Shown piece by piece: positions 15,253 through 20,880 of a stretch of DNA of 33,384 nucleotides. Position 1 is the stretch's first letter, and the number at the start of each line of letters is the position of its first letter. The notes under the pieces are model-generated. The model searched no databases, had not been told where the DNA came from, and was given only the letters and a program-made list of their open reading frames with translations. The position numbers were made by a program, and so were the translations under genes. Source of the DNA: a virus; IMG/VR virus record IMGVR_UViG_3300046011_006106, positions 1 through 33,384 of that record. One strand, written 5' to 3'.

Positions 15253-15546
15253 CTATTCATTCTTTATAAACGATTTAAATATTTCTTCTTCCGTCCTTGT
15301 GTACCAGCCTTCATCCGTTTTATCCCTCCTATGTTTGAAACATTCTTGAGTATCTATCTGACAAGTATTAGGAAGGAAAGAAACATCCTTACCGAACTTG
15401 TTACAATACCCGTAGTGAATCCTATGGCTTGCATTCTTTTGATCGAGATTTATCTCCTTCTCATCCCAAAACTTCTTCTTCTCAAAATCACGCTGCATAA
15501 ACAAGCAGTCATTACAGTTGCAATCTATTTTTTGTAACTCTATCAT
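15253..15546 (-). CDS. Cys-rich zinc-binding-type protein
   Basis: 97 residues with Cys at CNCNDCLFM, GYCNKFGKDV, NTCQIDTQECF: about six cysteines in C-x-C-x-x-C and C-x(6)-C arrangements, plus His. The pattern DCNCxDCxFMxRD...GYCxKF...PNxCQxxTxxCFxHR recurs in small proteins of Bacteroidetes phages, where it is taken as a zinc-binding fold of unknown job. The end of the tRNA-like gene is 15 bp upstream of its start. Confidence 0.65.
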   Translation of the reverse strand: MIELQKIDCNCNDCLFMQRDFEKKKFWDEKEINLDQKNASHRIHYGYCNKFGKDVSFLPNTCQIDTQECFKHRRDKTDEGWYTRTEEEIFKSFIKNE

Positions 15547-15561
15547 TTTTACATTTTTTGT

Positions 15562-15661
15562 CGGTAGGGCAGCACTCGAACCTGCACGATATTAAAATCA
15601 TAAACACTCAGTTTGGTTTTATCCAAAAGGATCACGCGTCTACCAATTCCGCCACCTACCG
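15562..15661 (-). tRNA. tRNA-Leu-like gene with abnormal anticodon arm
   Basis: Minus strand. The 5' CGGTAGG pairs fully with the 3' CCTACCG (7-bp acceptor). TG-GCGGAATTGGTAGACGCG is a normal class II (Leu-type) D-arm, and GCAGGTTCGAGTGCTGC is a T-arm with a normal loop but a G-G clash at the stem's inner pair. Between D- and T-arms are about 49 nt instead of about 31. No 5-bp/7-nt anticodon stem-loop can be built at the expected place; ATCC-TTTT-GGAT and a long AT-rich hairpin lie there instead. CCA is not encoded. It may be a decayed or specialised tRNA; the amino acid is not assignable with safety. Confidence 0.6.
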
Positions 15662-15667
15662 ATGTTT

Positions 15668-16090
15668 TTAAACTAATTCTTCTCCTACTAAGGAGTAATA
15701 AAGATTCTGTAACTGGTGGACGTACTTTAAATTGTAACAAAAAAATAAAGACGTGTAATCTAAACTGTCGGTTCCAGAATCATAATACTCATGACCGAAA
15801 AACCAAGTCTTGTCATTAAAATGAGTCTCAATAACAAATCCCCAATCAGCCATCTGCAATCGATACTTCTTTCCATATCTTGACGGTCCCACAAGCTCAA
15901 ACCAAAGCTCAAGAATTTTCTCCTCGGTTAGTTCTATAGGAATCAAATCATCAACAGAAATACAATAATAGTCTATACCATTTTTTTCTGCCGTGCAACC
16001 AAGTGGACCACTACCGATTGAGATCAATCTGTATTTATCACCGTATCTGTCCTGAACCAGGTTCCCTATGCGTATGTCTTTTATATTCAT
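15668..16090 (-). CDS. Conserved phage protein, KYVHQLQNLY family (copy 2)
   Basis: 140 residues. Same architecture as the protein encoded at 12424-12831: IKDIRIGNLVQDRYGDKYRL at the start, PIELTEEKILELWFEL in the middle and LKYVHQLQNLYYSLVGEEL at the end. Between them is a longer, more aromatic segment (KTWFFGHEYYDS). The family is common in Bacteroidetes phages; the function is unknown. Its stop is 7 bp from the tRNA-like gene. It is the first gene of the minus accessory operon, headed by the element at 16188-16214. Confidence 0.7.
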   Translation of the reverse strand: MNIKDIRIGNLVQDRYGDKYRLISIGSGPLGCTAEKNGIDYYCISVDDLIPIELTEEKILELWFELVGPSRYGKKYRLQMADWGFVIETHFNDKTWFFGHEYYDSGTDSLDYTSLFFCYNLKYVHQLQNLYYSLVGEELV

Positions 16091-16187
16091 GATTATTTTT
16101 TAAGTTAAGTAGTAGCCATCTCTGACTACTACTAGTTACTGAAACGCAAATTAAGATTGAGACCTCTGTTTTGTTTCTTGATGGTTC

Positions 16188-16214
16188 TACGCAATAAGGC
16201 ATAAGAAGGTTACA
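16188..16214 (-). promoter_or_regulatory. ECF-type element TGTAAC-N17-CGTA
   Basis: Minus strand TGTAACCTT, 17-nt spacer in all, then CGTAGAAC. One base longer than the other copies. It would drive the minus accessory operon starting at 16090, with a leader near 90 nt. Confidence 0.4.
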
Positions 16215-16830
16215 CTAAGTAGAGGAAAATATATTAACTAGCTGATAATCAAGAAGATAATTTACATAGACGTATTTTAAAATAATTTGTAGGGGTGTGG
16301 AGTGGGGGTTATTCCAATGATCAAGGGGGGAGCGCACCCCATCCCGAAACCGAATCCGTCTACCGTGTACCCTCCGAACGGAAACGAGTTTTGAATTTAA
16401 AAACTAACTAATTTTAGGATGAAATTGATATTAACTATTTAAAACTACGATAGGGGAGGGGAGGGGCTGGCAATTATTTAACTAATTACATAGCTCTACA
16501 TTCCTACGGAAACAAGGCATTTCAAATGCTATTTAACATAATAATTATTATACACCATGTTTTGGCTGGCGACTTGTTACGTTTTAACTCTCTACTCCTC
16601 TCCTATTTTAGTAACTATTTAGCTATTCATACTATTTAAATACTCTCATATGATATTTAAGAAATCCTTAGCTATAAAATATCGGCTCAAAACTGTATTT
16701 TTGGGTGTTTCTTCGGTGATTTTCGAGAGAAAAGGCCGTTTTTGGTGATTTAGGCTGTTGTTCGGCATCTGATATTTGCATTAATTATGCTTTAAAACAG
16801 CTATTTTTAACTGAATTAGGCTTATTTTCG

Positions 16831-16838
16831 TATTTTTG
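16831..16838 (+). promoter_or_regulatory. -7 box TATTTTTG before the HTH gene
   Basis: TATTTTTG fits TAnnTTTG exactly. There is no clear TTTG at -33, only T-rich sequence at about 16803-16808. It lies about 75 bp before the ATG at 16915. Confidence 0.4.
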
Positions 16839-16861
16839 TGTCCATGTGTGGTTGAAATAGA

Positions 16862-16887
16862 AGTAACCACCGAAAGAAATCCACGAA
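16862..16887 (+). promoter_or_regulatory. ECF-type element AGTAAC-N16-CGAA
   Basis: AGTAACC, 16-nt spacer, CGAATAAC. Two mismatches to TGTAAC/CGTA, but the spacing and the flanking AAC are kept. It lies 28 bp before the HTH gene, followed by the TATAATAAAACAA leader. Confidence 0.4.
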
Positions 16888-16914
16888 TAACTATAATAAA
16901 ACAAATTTAACAGA

Positions 16915-17241
16915 ATGCGTAAACACACTGATAAAGGCAAGAGAGGTTTTGTTTCAACTAGAAAGAATAAGGTATTCACTCATCTAATGGAGAAGCACAA
17001 CATAAGCCTATACACGTTATCACTACGTTTCAACCTCTCTGAGCAAATGACATTAAAGCTAATTAATGATGTAATGACCTTACGAATGAAACATATAGTT
17101 ATCATGGCTGGTTTATTCAATATTAAGGCTTCTGTATTGTTTCAACTTCTCTACTGTAATTACACAACTATTCCTCCTCACATAGAAAAGGAAATAGAAG
17201 AGGATGTTTTATCTCTCTCTAAAGAAATAGGTCTTATTTAG
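16915..17241 (+). CDS. HTH (Cro/C1-like) DNA-binding regulator
   Basis: 108 residues. Residues 18-75 fit a Cro/C1-type helix-turn-helix: NKVFTHLMEKHNISLYTLSL, then RFNLSEQMTLKLINDVMTLR, then IVIMAGLFNIKASVLFQLL. The first 17 residues are a basic arm (RKHTDKGKRG) able to reach into the minor groove. The C-terminus is short and acidic. It sits alone between the candidate origin and the accessory block, with its own promoters, as expected for a phage regulator. The palindrome at 7094-7112 and the inverted repeat at 20803-20844 are candidate targets. Repressor versus activator cannot be told. Confidence 0.65.
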   Translation: MRKHTDKGKRGFVSTRKNKVFTHLMEKHNISLYTLSLRFNLSEQMTLKLINDVMTLRMKHIVIMAGLFNIKASVLFQLLYCNYTTIPPHIEKEIEEDVLSLSKEIGLI

Positions 17242-17395
17242 AATCTGTTTAAATTACTATATTTACTTACTTTGGCATGGTTTTATTTTATGTTACTCTG
17301 TATAGGTAGAGTTTAAATAGTTTTATTATTTAGGCAAATTATTATACCTCATTTTCAATGAGTTACAATAATTTTTGCCTTTTTTTTCATTTTAT

Positions 17396-17421
17396 TGTAA
17401 CCTTATTAATCCGTTACCGTT
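17396..17421 (+). promoter_or_regulatory. ECF-type promoter element TGTAAC-N16-CGTT
   Basis: TGTAACCTTA, total spacer 16, CGTTAAAC. Exact match to the pattern. It is the first of two tandem copies before the lipoprotein gene, in a 288-bp gap that otherwise holds only AT-rich sequence. Confidence 0.6.
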
Positions 17422-17480
17422 AAACATACCAACAAACAATAATTAGTTCTTTTAAATAAATAAAAAATATTTTAAATAAA

Positions 17481-17506
17481 CGTAACCTTTACAAATAACT
17501 AACGTA
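17481..17506 (+). promoter_or_regulatory. ECF-type promoter element CGTAAC-N16-CGTA
   Basis: CGTAACCTTT, spacer 16, CGTATAAC. Only the first base differs from TGTAAC. It is closer to the gene than the copy at 17396 (24 bp to the ATG at 17530), so it is the likelier start point. Confidence 0.55.
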
Positions 17507-17529
17507 TAACCTAACAAAACCTAGAAATC

Positions 17530-17736
17530 ATGAGAAATTCAAAAAAAATTTATTTAATTTATTCACTTTTATTATCTGTTGTTTTTTTTAGCTGCAAAGA
17601 AACTGCTAATTATGGAATACAAACATTAGAGCATGAAGGATGTGAATATGTTATTTATAAGGATGACACAAGAAGTGATGTATCAATGGTACACAAGCAA
17701 AATTGTAAATATTGTGAAGAAAGAAATAAAAAGTAG
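17530..17736 (+). CDS. Phage-encoded lipoprotein
   Basis: 68 residues. Residues 1-21 are a signal peptide (basic NSKK, hydrophobic IYLIYSLLLSVVFF) ending in FFS-Cys22, a lipobox as used in Bacteroidetes. The mature part of 47 residues has GCEYVIYKDD and HKQNCKYCEE, with three more cysteines. This 'GCEYV...H-x-x-x-C-x-x-C' pattern is found in small exported proteins of Bacteroidetes and their phages. A surface lipoprotein expressed early suggests superinfection exclusion or receptor blocking; this is inference. It starts after the shared CTAGAAATC leader. Confidence 0.65.
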   Translation: MRNSKKIYLIYSLLLSVVFFSCKETANYGIQTLEHEGCEYVIYKDDTRSDVSMVHKQNCKYCEERNKK

Positions 17737-17758
17737 AAACAATCTAAAATTAAACATC

Positions 17759-18106
17759 ATGAAACCTAGAAAATCAATCATCGAAAAAATTAGAGCATCA
17801 GTATTAAGACAAGAAATAAGCCACAGAGGAGGAGGAATTGAAATCAGCCTAGATACCTTCGGTTTTAAAGGCGAGAAGATGGCAGCCTACCAAAACTATC
17901 TAGGAGGAGGAATTTTAGGTCGCATCTGTGCTAATGATACAATAAGAAGACAAACCTTAAAAACTACTGAAGCGAAGGCAAAAAAGCTAGATAAAATAGC
18001 TGAGGAGTTAAAAAAGTACTTTCATAGCCTAACAAGGCATGAAGATGATGAATGGGAGGATGAAGAGTACGAAAGCAATCAAAACAAGCCAGTATCAGCA
18101 TATTAA
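17759..18106 (+). CDS. Hypothetical basic protein with acidic tail
   Basis: 115 residues from the ATG at 17759. A longer frame exists upstream but overlaps the lipoprotein gene out of frame and is not needed. It has a basic N-terminus (MKPRKSIIEKIRASVLRQEI), Gly-rich turns (SHRGGGIEISLD, YLGGGILGRIC), a Lys-rich helix and a very acidic end (DDEWEDEEYE). Possible DNA- or RNA-binding protein; not recognised. Confidence 0.55.
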   Translation: MKPRKSIIEKIRASVLRQEISHRGGGIEISLDTFGFKGEKMAAYQNYLGGGILGRICANDTIRRQTLKTTEAKAKKLDKIAEELKKYFHSLTRHEDDEWEDEEYESNQNKPVSAY

Positions 18107-18113
18107 TATTTTT

Positions 18114-18139
18114 TGTAACCTTTATCAATTATTACCGTA
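18114..18139 (+). promoter_or_regulatory. ECF-type promoter element TGTAAC-N16-CGTA
   Basis: TGTAACCTTT, spacer 16, CGTATAAC. Exact. It lies 25 bp before the ATG at 18165, with the CTAGAAATC leader between. Confidence 0.6.
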
Positions 18140-18164
18140 TAACACCATATAAACACTAGAAATC

Positions 18165-18365
18165 ATGAATAGAAGAGTCCAAGCAAGCCATTTAGAAACA
18201 GGAGATGTATTTTATCACTCAACAGAACCTGAGAAATTATACATAGTACAGAAGGTCGATTTTAGGTATGGTAAGGTAGTAACAAAGGAATACATTCATG
18301 GTGAGCCATTCGGTAAAAACGTATATTTTTTAAGAGGTGCAACATATTACTATAAAATTAACTAA
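18165..18365 (+). CDS. Small hypothetical protein
   Basis: 66 residues. Mostly beta-looking with many Tyr, Val and Lys (YIVQKVDFRYGKVVTKEYIH). The N-terminal ASHLETGDVFYHS resembles the 'x-x-L-x-x-G-D-x-F' entry of small SH3-like barrels seen in many phage proteins. No assignment. First gene of a short accessory operon behind its own promoter. Confidence 0.55.
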   Translation: MNRRVQASHLETGDVFYHSTEPEKLYIVQKVDFRYGKVVTKEYIHGEPFGKNVYFLRGATYYYKIN

Positions 18366-18379
18366 AAAAGGAGGATATT

Positions 18380-18628
18380 ATGACAATCGAATATAAAATA
18401 ATCAAAAGCGCAAAGCAATTACAAGAGCATTTAGAAGCGCATGGATACTCTGAGGTAGTTTTACTTCACAATGGAGTAAAAAGCACTAGAGACTTCTTTT
18501 TAGCAGATGGAAAGTTTCAAGAAGAGGATAGTTCATTCAATTTATGGTCTTATTCAAATTATGAGCTAACCAAAGTTTATGGTGAATACTTCGAAAAAAA
18601 CAGTTTTTTAATAGCTAATTATAACTAA
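18380..18628 (+). CDS. Small hypothetical protein with true Shine-Dalgarno
   Basis: 82 residues, soluble, acidic and aromatic (SAKQLQEHLEAHGYSEVVLL, DFFLADGKF, FNLWSYSNYE). Not recognised. AAAAGGAGG at about 18366-18374 stands six bases before the ATG, a classic Shine-Dalgarno sequence; most genes here lack one. This may mark a recent origin from a non-Bacteroidetes source or a need for strong translation. Confidence 0.55.
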   Translation: MTIEYKIIKSAKQLQEHLEAHGYSEVVLLHNGVKSTRDFFLADGKFQEEDSSFNLWSYSNYELTKVYGEYFEKNSFLIANYN

Positions 18629-18639
18629 ACTCATTAATT

Positions 18640-18837
18640 ATGGCAAATTTGAAACAATACAGAGATGATGGGCATTCTGATGGTACAAAGTGTTATACAA
18701 GAAGCCAAGCGATAAAAGTCATAAAGTCTATACTTAAAGATGATGAAGACCTTTTAAGAGGTCGGAGCATCAATAAAATATCAGATGATGACATTTTAGA
18801 AATAGGATATAATTTTTATAGTATTTACAAAGTTTAA
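18640..18837 (+). CDS. Small hypothetical protein
   Basis: 65 residues, charged, with a likely helix pair (RSQAIKVIKSILKDDEDLLR and KISDDDILEIGYNFYSIY). No known domain. It follows the previous gene by 11 bp and lies in the run of tiny accessory genes typical of phage early regions. Confidence 0.5.
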   Translation: MANLKQYRDDGHSDGTKCYTRSQAIKVIKSILKDDEDLLRGRSINKISDDDILEIGYNFYSIYKV

Positions 18838-18849
18838 ACCTTATCAATC

Positions 18850-18990
18850 ATGGCAAAGAAAAAAAAATGTGTAGTAATCCTACACGGCATAAGAAGAGAA
18901 ATTAGTGCTGGTTCATTCGAAAGCATAAAAGAGGCTAAAGAATTTGTTAAAAATTGGGACAGACCATATACTATAAAAACGATTAACTAA
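18850..18990 (+). CDS. Small basic hypothetical protein
   Basis: 46 residues beginning MAKKKKCVVILHGIRREISA. It looks like a beta-hairpin followed by a helix (FESIKEAKEFVKNW), reminiscent of tiny adaptor proteins. It fits tightly between neighbours (12 and 15 bp gaps). Function unknown. Confidence 0.5.
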   Translation: MAKKKKCVVILHGIRREISAGSFESIKEAKEFVKNWDRPYTIKTIN

Positions 18991-19005
18991 AGTAAGGAGG
19001 CAATT

Positions 19006-19254
19006 ATGAAATCAGCAACACTAATTAAAAAACTAGAAAAATTCGGCATCCCTTATAATGTGGTGGATGTTAATGGATATAACAAAGATATTGAGTTCAC
19101 TATTAATGATACTAATTTCAAGGCTGGCATCATAGAAGGCAAAGAAGAGGTACAGGATTTTTGCAGAGAGATATGCTATGATAAAGTAAGAGACGAGATG
19201 CAGAGACGATTTTTCCGAAATTTTAAAGAATTACTAAGATACGCATACGCATAA
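19006..19254 (+). CDS. Small hypothetical protein with true Shine-Dalgarno
   Basis: 82 residues: N-terminal helix (ATLIKKLEKFGIPYNVVDVN), a beta region and a basic C-terminal helix (VRDEMQRRFFRNFKELLRYA). Similar small proteins with the LIKKLEKxGI start occur in Bacteroidetes phages; the function is unknown. AAGGAGG ends five bases before the ATG. Confidence 0.55.
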   Translation: MKSATLIKKLEKFGIPYNVVDVNGYNKDIEFTINDTNFKAGIIEGKEEVQDFCREICYDKVRDEMQRRFFRNFKELLRYAYA

Positions 19255-19289
19255 CTAACTAATTACTAACAATTTAATACCTAGAAATC

Positions 19290-19478
19290 ATGAAAACTCA
19301 AGAAAACTTAATAAACAGCAATACCTTTGTAGATGGAAATTATTCTTTTGAAAATGAATTTTCATTCGCTAGAAAAAATGTAAAGGATGGTAAGGTAAAA
19401 TACAATGATGGTACATTGGTAGACGTAAAAGACCACATAAAAAAGAACCACTACGAAAAAGTATATTTTAACTTCTAA
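19290..19478 (+). CDS. Small hypothetical protein
   Basis: 62 residues, hydrophilic, with Asn and Lys in excess (NTFVDGNYSFENEFSFARKN) and a C-terminal DVKDHIKKNHYEKVYFNF. Not recognised. Preceded by the CTAGAAATC leader at 19281-19289. Confidence 0.5.
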   Translation: MKTQENLINSNTFVDGNYSFENEFSFARKNVKDGKVKYNDGTLVDVKDHIKKNHYEKVYFNF

Positions 19479-19491
19479 AAAACTAGAAATC

Positions 19492-19581
19492 ATGAAAAAG
19501 CTAATAACTGACGAAAGCATCCAAAGTATTTTACTTGCAACAGCAGCAATAGGAATTGTATGGTTTATTCTAACTTTGTAA
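19492..19581 (+). CDS. 29-residue membrane microprotein
   Basis: Product MKKLITDESIQSILLATAAI plus GIVWFILTL: a short polar start and one membrane helix. It has the full CTAGAAATC leader at 19483-19491, which supports real translation despite the size. Its stop codon overlaps the -35 box of the promoter at 19577-19602. Tiny phage membrane peptides can act on host membrane complexes or as exclusion factors; no target is evident. Confidence 0.45.
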   Translation: MKKLITDESIQSILLATAAIGIVWFILTL

Positions 19582-19602
19582 CCTTTCTTAAAAACTGACG
19601 TA
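19577..19602 (+). promoter_or_regulatory. ECF-type promoter element TGTAAC-N16-CGTA
   Basis: TGTAACCTTT, spacer 16, CGTATAAA. Exact. TAACTTTG directly before it also fits TAnnTTTG (19571-19578), so two sigma types could read this site. It serves the gene at 19637. Confidence 0.6.
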
Positions 19603-19636
19603 TAAAACTAAATATTAATCATAAAAACAAGAAATC

Positions 19637-20188
19637 ATGGAAATCAAATCAACAGAAAAAAAAGCAACAGAGTTAAAAAAGGGAGACTTTATAACCGACA
19701 TTAATCCTAATACAAAAGGAGCATTCTTAGGAGTGGTAACAAGTAATGAAGGTGAAGAGCTAAATGTTAGCCTCTATACAGAAAAAGACTCCCCTTACTT
19801 TACAGAAGGGAAGATAAGTAAATTTGCTAAAGGAAATACCCTTTGGGATGTTCTAACTAAGGAAGAGGCTATCAAATTTATAGCTAAAAATAATCCTCTA
19901 GGCTTTACAGTTAGAAAGGATACATTAGAACCTATTACTGAAGGATACTCAGTGGCCGTATCTGAGACTCAAAACTCATTCGGGGATGAAGGTATCGAAC
20001 GAGTGCTGGAAGTAGCTAAAAAAAGCTATATTGATGCAATAGGAGGATGGAAGGAAGGGGAGGACTACTACTTTGATGCTGTTATGGTAGTTCAAGATTT
20101 CAATACGGCAGCGGAGCTAGGTTATAGAAACAGACAAAAGGCGATATTTCACTTGGATGAGAAGAAAGAATTGGTCCTTGTTTATTAA
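19637..20188 (+). CDS. Two-domain hypothetical protein
   Basis: 183 residues. The N-terminal 75 residues resemble a small beta-barrel (ATELKKGDFITDINPNTKGA and GVVTSNEGEELNVSLY). The C-terminal part from about residue 100 (GYSVAVSETQNSFGDEGIER, VLEVAKKSY, GWKEGEDYYFDAV, NRQKAIFHLDEKKEL) resembles a domain seen alone in Bacteroidetes proteins. Function unknown to me. It has its own promoter and a CAAGAAATC leader, and is one of the larger proteins of the accessory block. Confidence 0.6.
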   Translation: MEIKSTEKKATELKKGDFITDINPNTKGAFLGVVTSNEGEELNVSLYTEKDSPYFTEGKISKFAKGNTLWDVLTKEEAIKFIAKNNPLGFTVRKDTLEPITEGYSVAVSETQNSFGDEGIERVLEVAKKSYIDAIGGWKEGEDYYFDAVMVVQDFNTAAELGYRNRQKAIFHLDEKKELVLVY

Positions 20189-20199
20189 AGAAAGTTTTC

Positions 20200-20265
20200 A
20201 TGATGGTTGGTTTTGGGGGAGGAGTTGAAATGACCTCCCCCATCTCTAAACTCTTAAAAATATAA
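20200..20265 (+). CDS. Possible 21-residue leader peptide over a GC hairpin
   Basis: ATG at 20200, product MMVGFGGGVEMTSPISKLLK then Ile and stop at 20265, four bases before the next gene. The frame covers a perfect 8-bp GC stem (GGGGGAGG at 20215-20222 with CCTCCCCC at 20234-20241). Either a leader peptide with an attenuator-like hairpin or chance; no ribosome-binding site decides it. Confidence 0.25.
   Translation: MMVGFGGGVEMTSPISKLLKI
20215..20241 (+). terminator. GC-rich hairpin, attenuator or terminator
   Basis: GGGGGAGG, 11-nt loop, CCTCCCCC: the strongest GC stem in the accessory region. It is followed by ATCTCTAAA rather than a U run, so it is a poor intrinsic terminator; an RNA stabiliser or attenuator in front of the gene at 20270 fits equally well. 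Confidence 0.4.
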
Positions 20266-20269
20266 AATT

Positions 20270-20662
20270 ATGATATTACAACACGAAACACCGAAAATAG
20301 AAGTAGTTAAAATAGTCGATGGAGACTATAAAGCTATCGAAGTTAGACAAAACAGAGATGGAGTAGATATGAATGATGTTTTAACTGCTCTGTCGAAGTT
20401 TAAAGACCAGCAATTTCTTGGCGATGCTCTTTTAAATGACAATGTATCTATATGGGTAGGACACAAGCAATACTACCATCTAGTTGGAAATGTTACTTCT
20501 GCTATGTACCTTCTACATAAGTCAAGTAAGATACCAGTCAACCTAACCGCTAAGGAGCGTTTCAATATAGCTGAGGTATTCAAGTTTTACGATGAGCAAA
20601 TTGGATTGGATAAGGAGCAGAACAGAGCCTTCACCAAATTAAAACTAATTTTAAACCAATAA
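20270..20662 (+). CDS. Hypothetical protein
   Basis: 130 residues. N-terminal strands (PKIEVVKIVDGDYKAIEVRQ) are followed by helices (DVLTALSKFKDQQFLGDALL, KFYDEQIGLDKEQNRAFTKL). No motif recognised. Separated from the previous gene by the GC hairpin at 20215-20241, so its expression may be set separately. Confidence 0.55.
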   Translation: MILQHETPKIEVVKIVDGDYKAIEVRQNRDGVDMNDVLTALSKFKDQQFLGDALLNDNVSIWVGHKQYYHLVGNVTSAMYLLHKSSKIPVNLTAKERFNIAEVFKFYDEQIGLDKEQNRAFTKLKLILNQ

Positions 20663-20667
20663 GCGAT

Positions 20668-20805
20668 ATGTACCAAGCTATTTTTAACCTACTTGTTGTT
20701 GTTAGTCTTATTCTCTCCCTTTTAGTTGGAGTAGTAGTATTTGTTTTCTTCCCTTTCTATATTGGAAGATTGTTCTTTGAAGAGTTTAAGAAAGTTAGTA
20801 AGTAA
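20668..20805 (+). CDS. Small membrane protein
   Basis: 45 residues. Residues 4-34 are one long hydrophobic stretch (IFNLLVVVSLILSLLVGVVV, then FVFFPFYIG), followed by a short charged tail (EEFKKVSK). It starts five bases after the previous stop. Its stop codon is the first triplet of the inverted repeat at 20803-20844. Function unknown. Confidence 0.55.
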   Translation: MYQAIFNLLVVVSLILSLLVGVVVFVFFPFYIGRLFFEEFKKVSK

Positions 20806-20844
20806 TTATTTGCAATAATTCTTGCGATTTATTGCAAATAATTA
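20803..20844. promoter_or_regulatory. Perfect 16-bp inverted repeat, operator or terminator
   Basis: TAATTATTTGCAATAA, a 10-nt spacer, then TTATTGCAAATAATTA. Each arm is itself nearly palindromic around TTGCAA, as for two adjacent dimer sites. It ends 22 bp before the TATATTTG box at 20867-20874, the position of an operator. The lack of a U run makes it a weak terminator. Confidence 0.5.
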
Positions 20845-20866
20845 GCTTTACTATTTGAAAATTTAC

Positions 20867-20874
20867 TATATTTG
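20867..20874 (+). promoter_or_regulatory. -7 box TATATTTG before the structured RNA
   Basis: Exact TAnnTTTG. A start about 7 nt downstream would begin an RNA at about 20881, directly at the pseudoknot's 5' end. The -33 box would lie at TTAG (20842-20845), at the edge of the inverted repeat. Confidence 0.5.
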
Positions 20875-20880
20875 TGTGCT

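Larger units (their letters stand above)
16091..16914. other. 824-bp non-coding control region, candidate replication origin
   Basis: No convincing gene is present. The left part has G-rich tracts (GGGG at 16292, GGGGG at 16304, GGGGGG at 16325, and GGGGAGGGGAGGGG at 16453-16466). The middle holds repeated words of the type (A)CTATTTAA, GCTATTTAACA, AACTATTTAGC and TATTTAAATA between about 16430 and 16660. The right part has two TTCGGTGATTT / TTTGGTGATTT copies (about 16693-16755) and promoters for the HTH gene. It lies between two divergent operons. Iteron-like AT-rich repeats and a phage DnaA-type protein make an origin plausible, but it is not shown. Confidence 0.35.

Noticed and set aside
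15549-15740. 63-residue minus-strand ORF through the tRNA-like gene
   Set aside because: Its sequence is the translated tRNA-like gene plus neighbouring DNA, and it overlaps the end of the gene at 15668.
16453-16470. G-quadruplex
   Set aside because: Only three runs of four G are followed by GG, so a stable four-quartet structure is not supported; kept only as a G-rich feature of the control region.
16785-16979. 64-residue minus-strand ORF
   Set aside because: It overlaps the HTH gene and its promoters and has a low-complexity product.
17633-17758. Longer version of the gene ending at 18106
   Set aside because: It would overlap the lipoprotein gene out of frame; the ATG at 17759 has the usual spacing.
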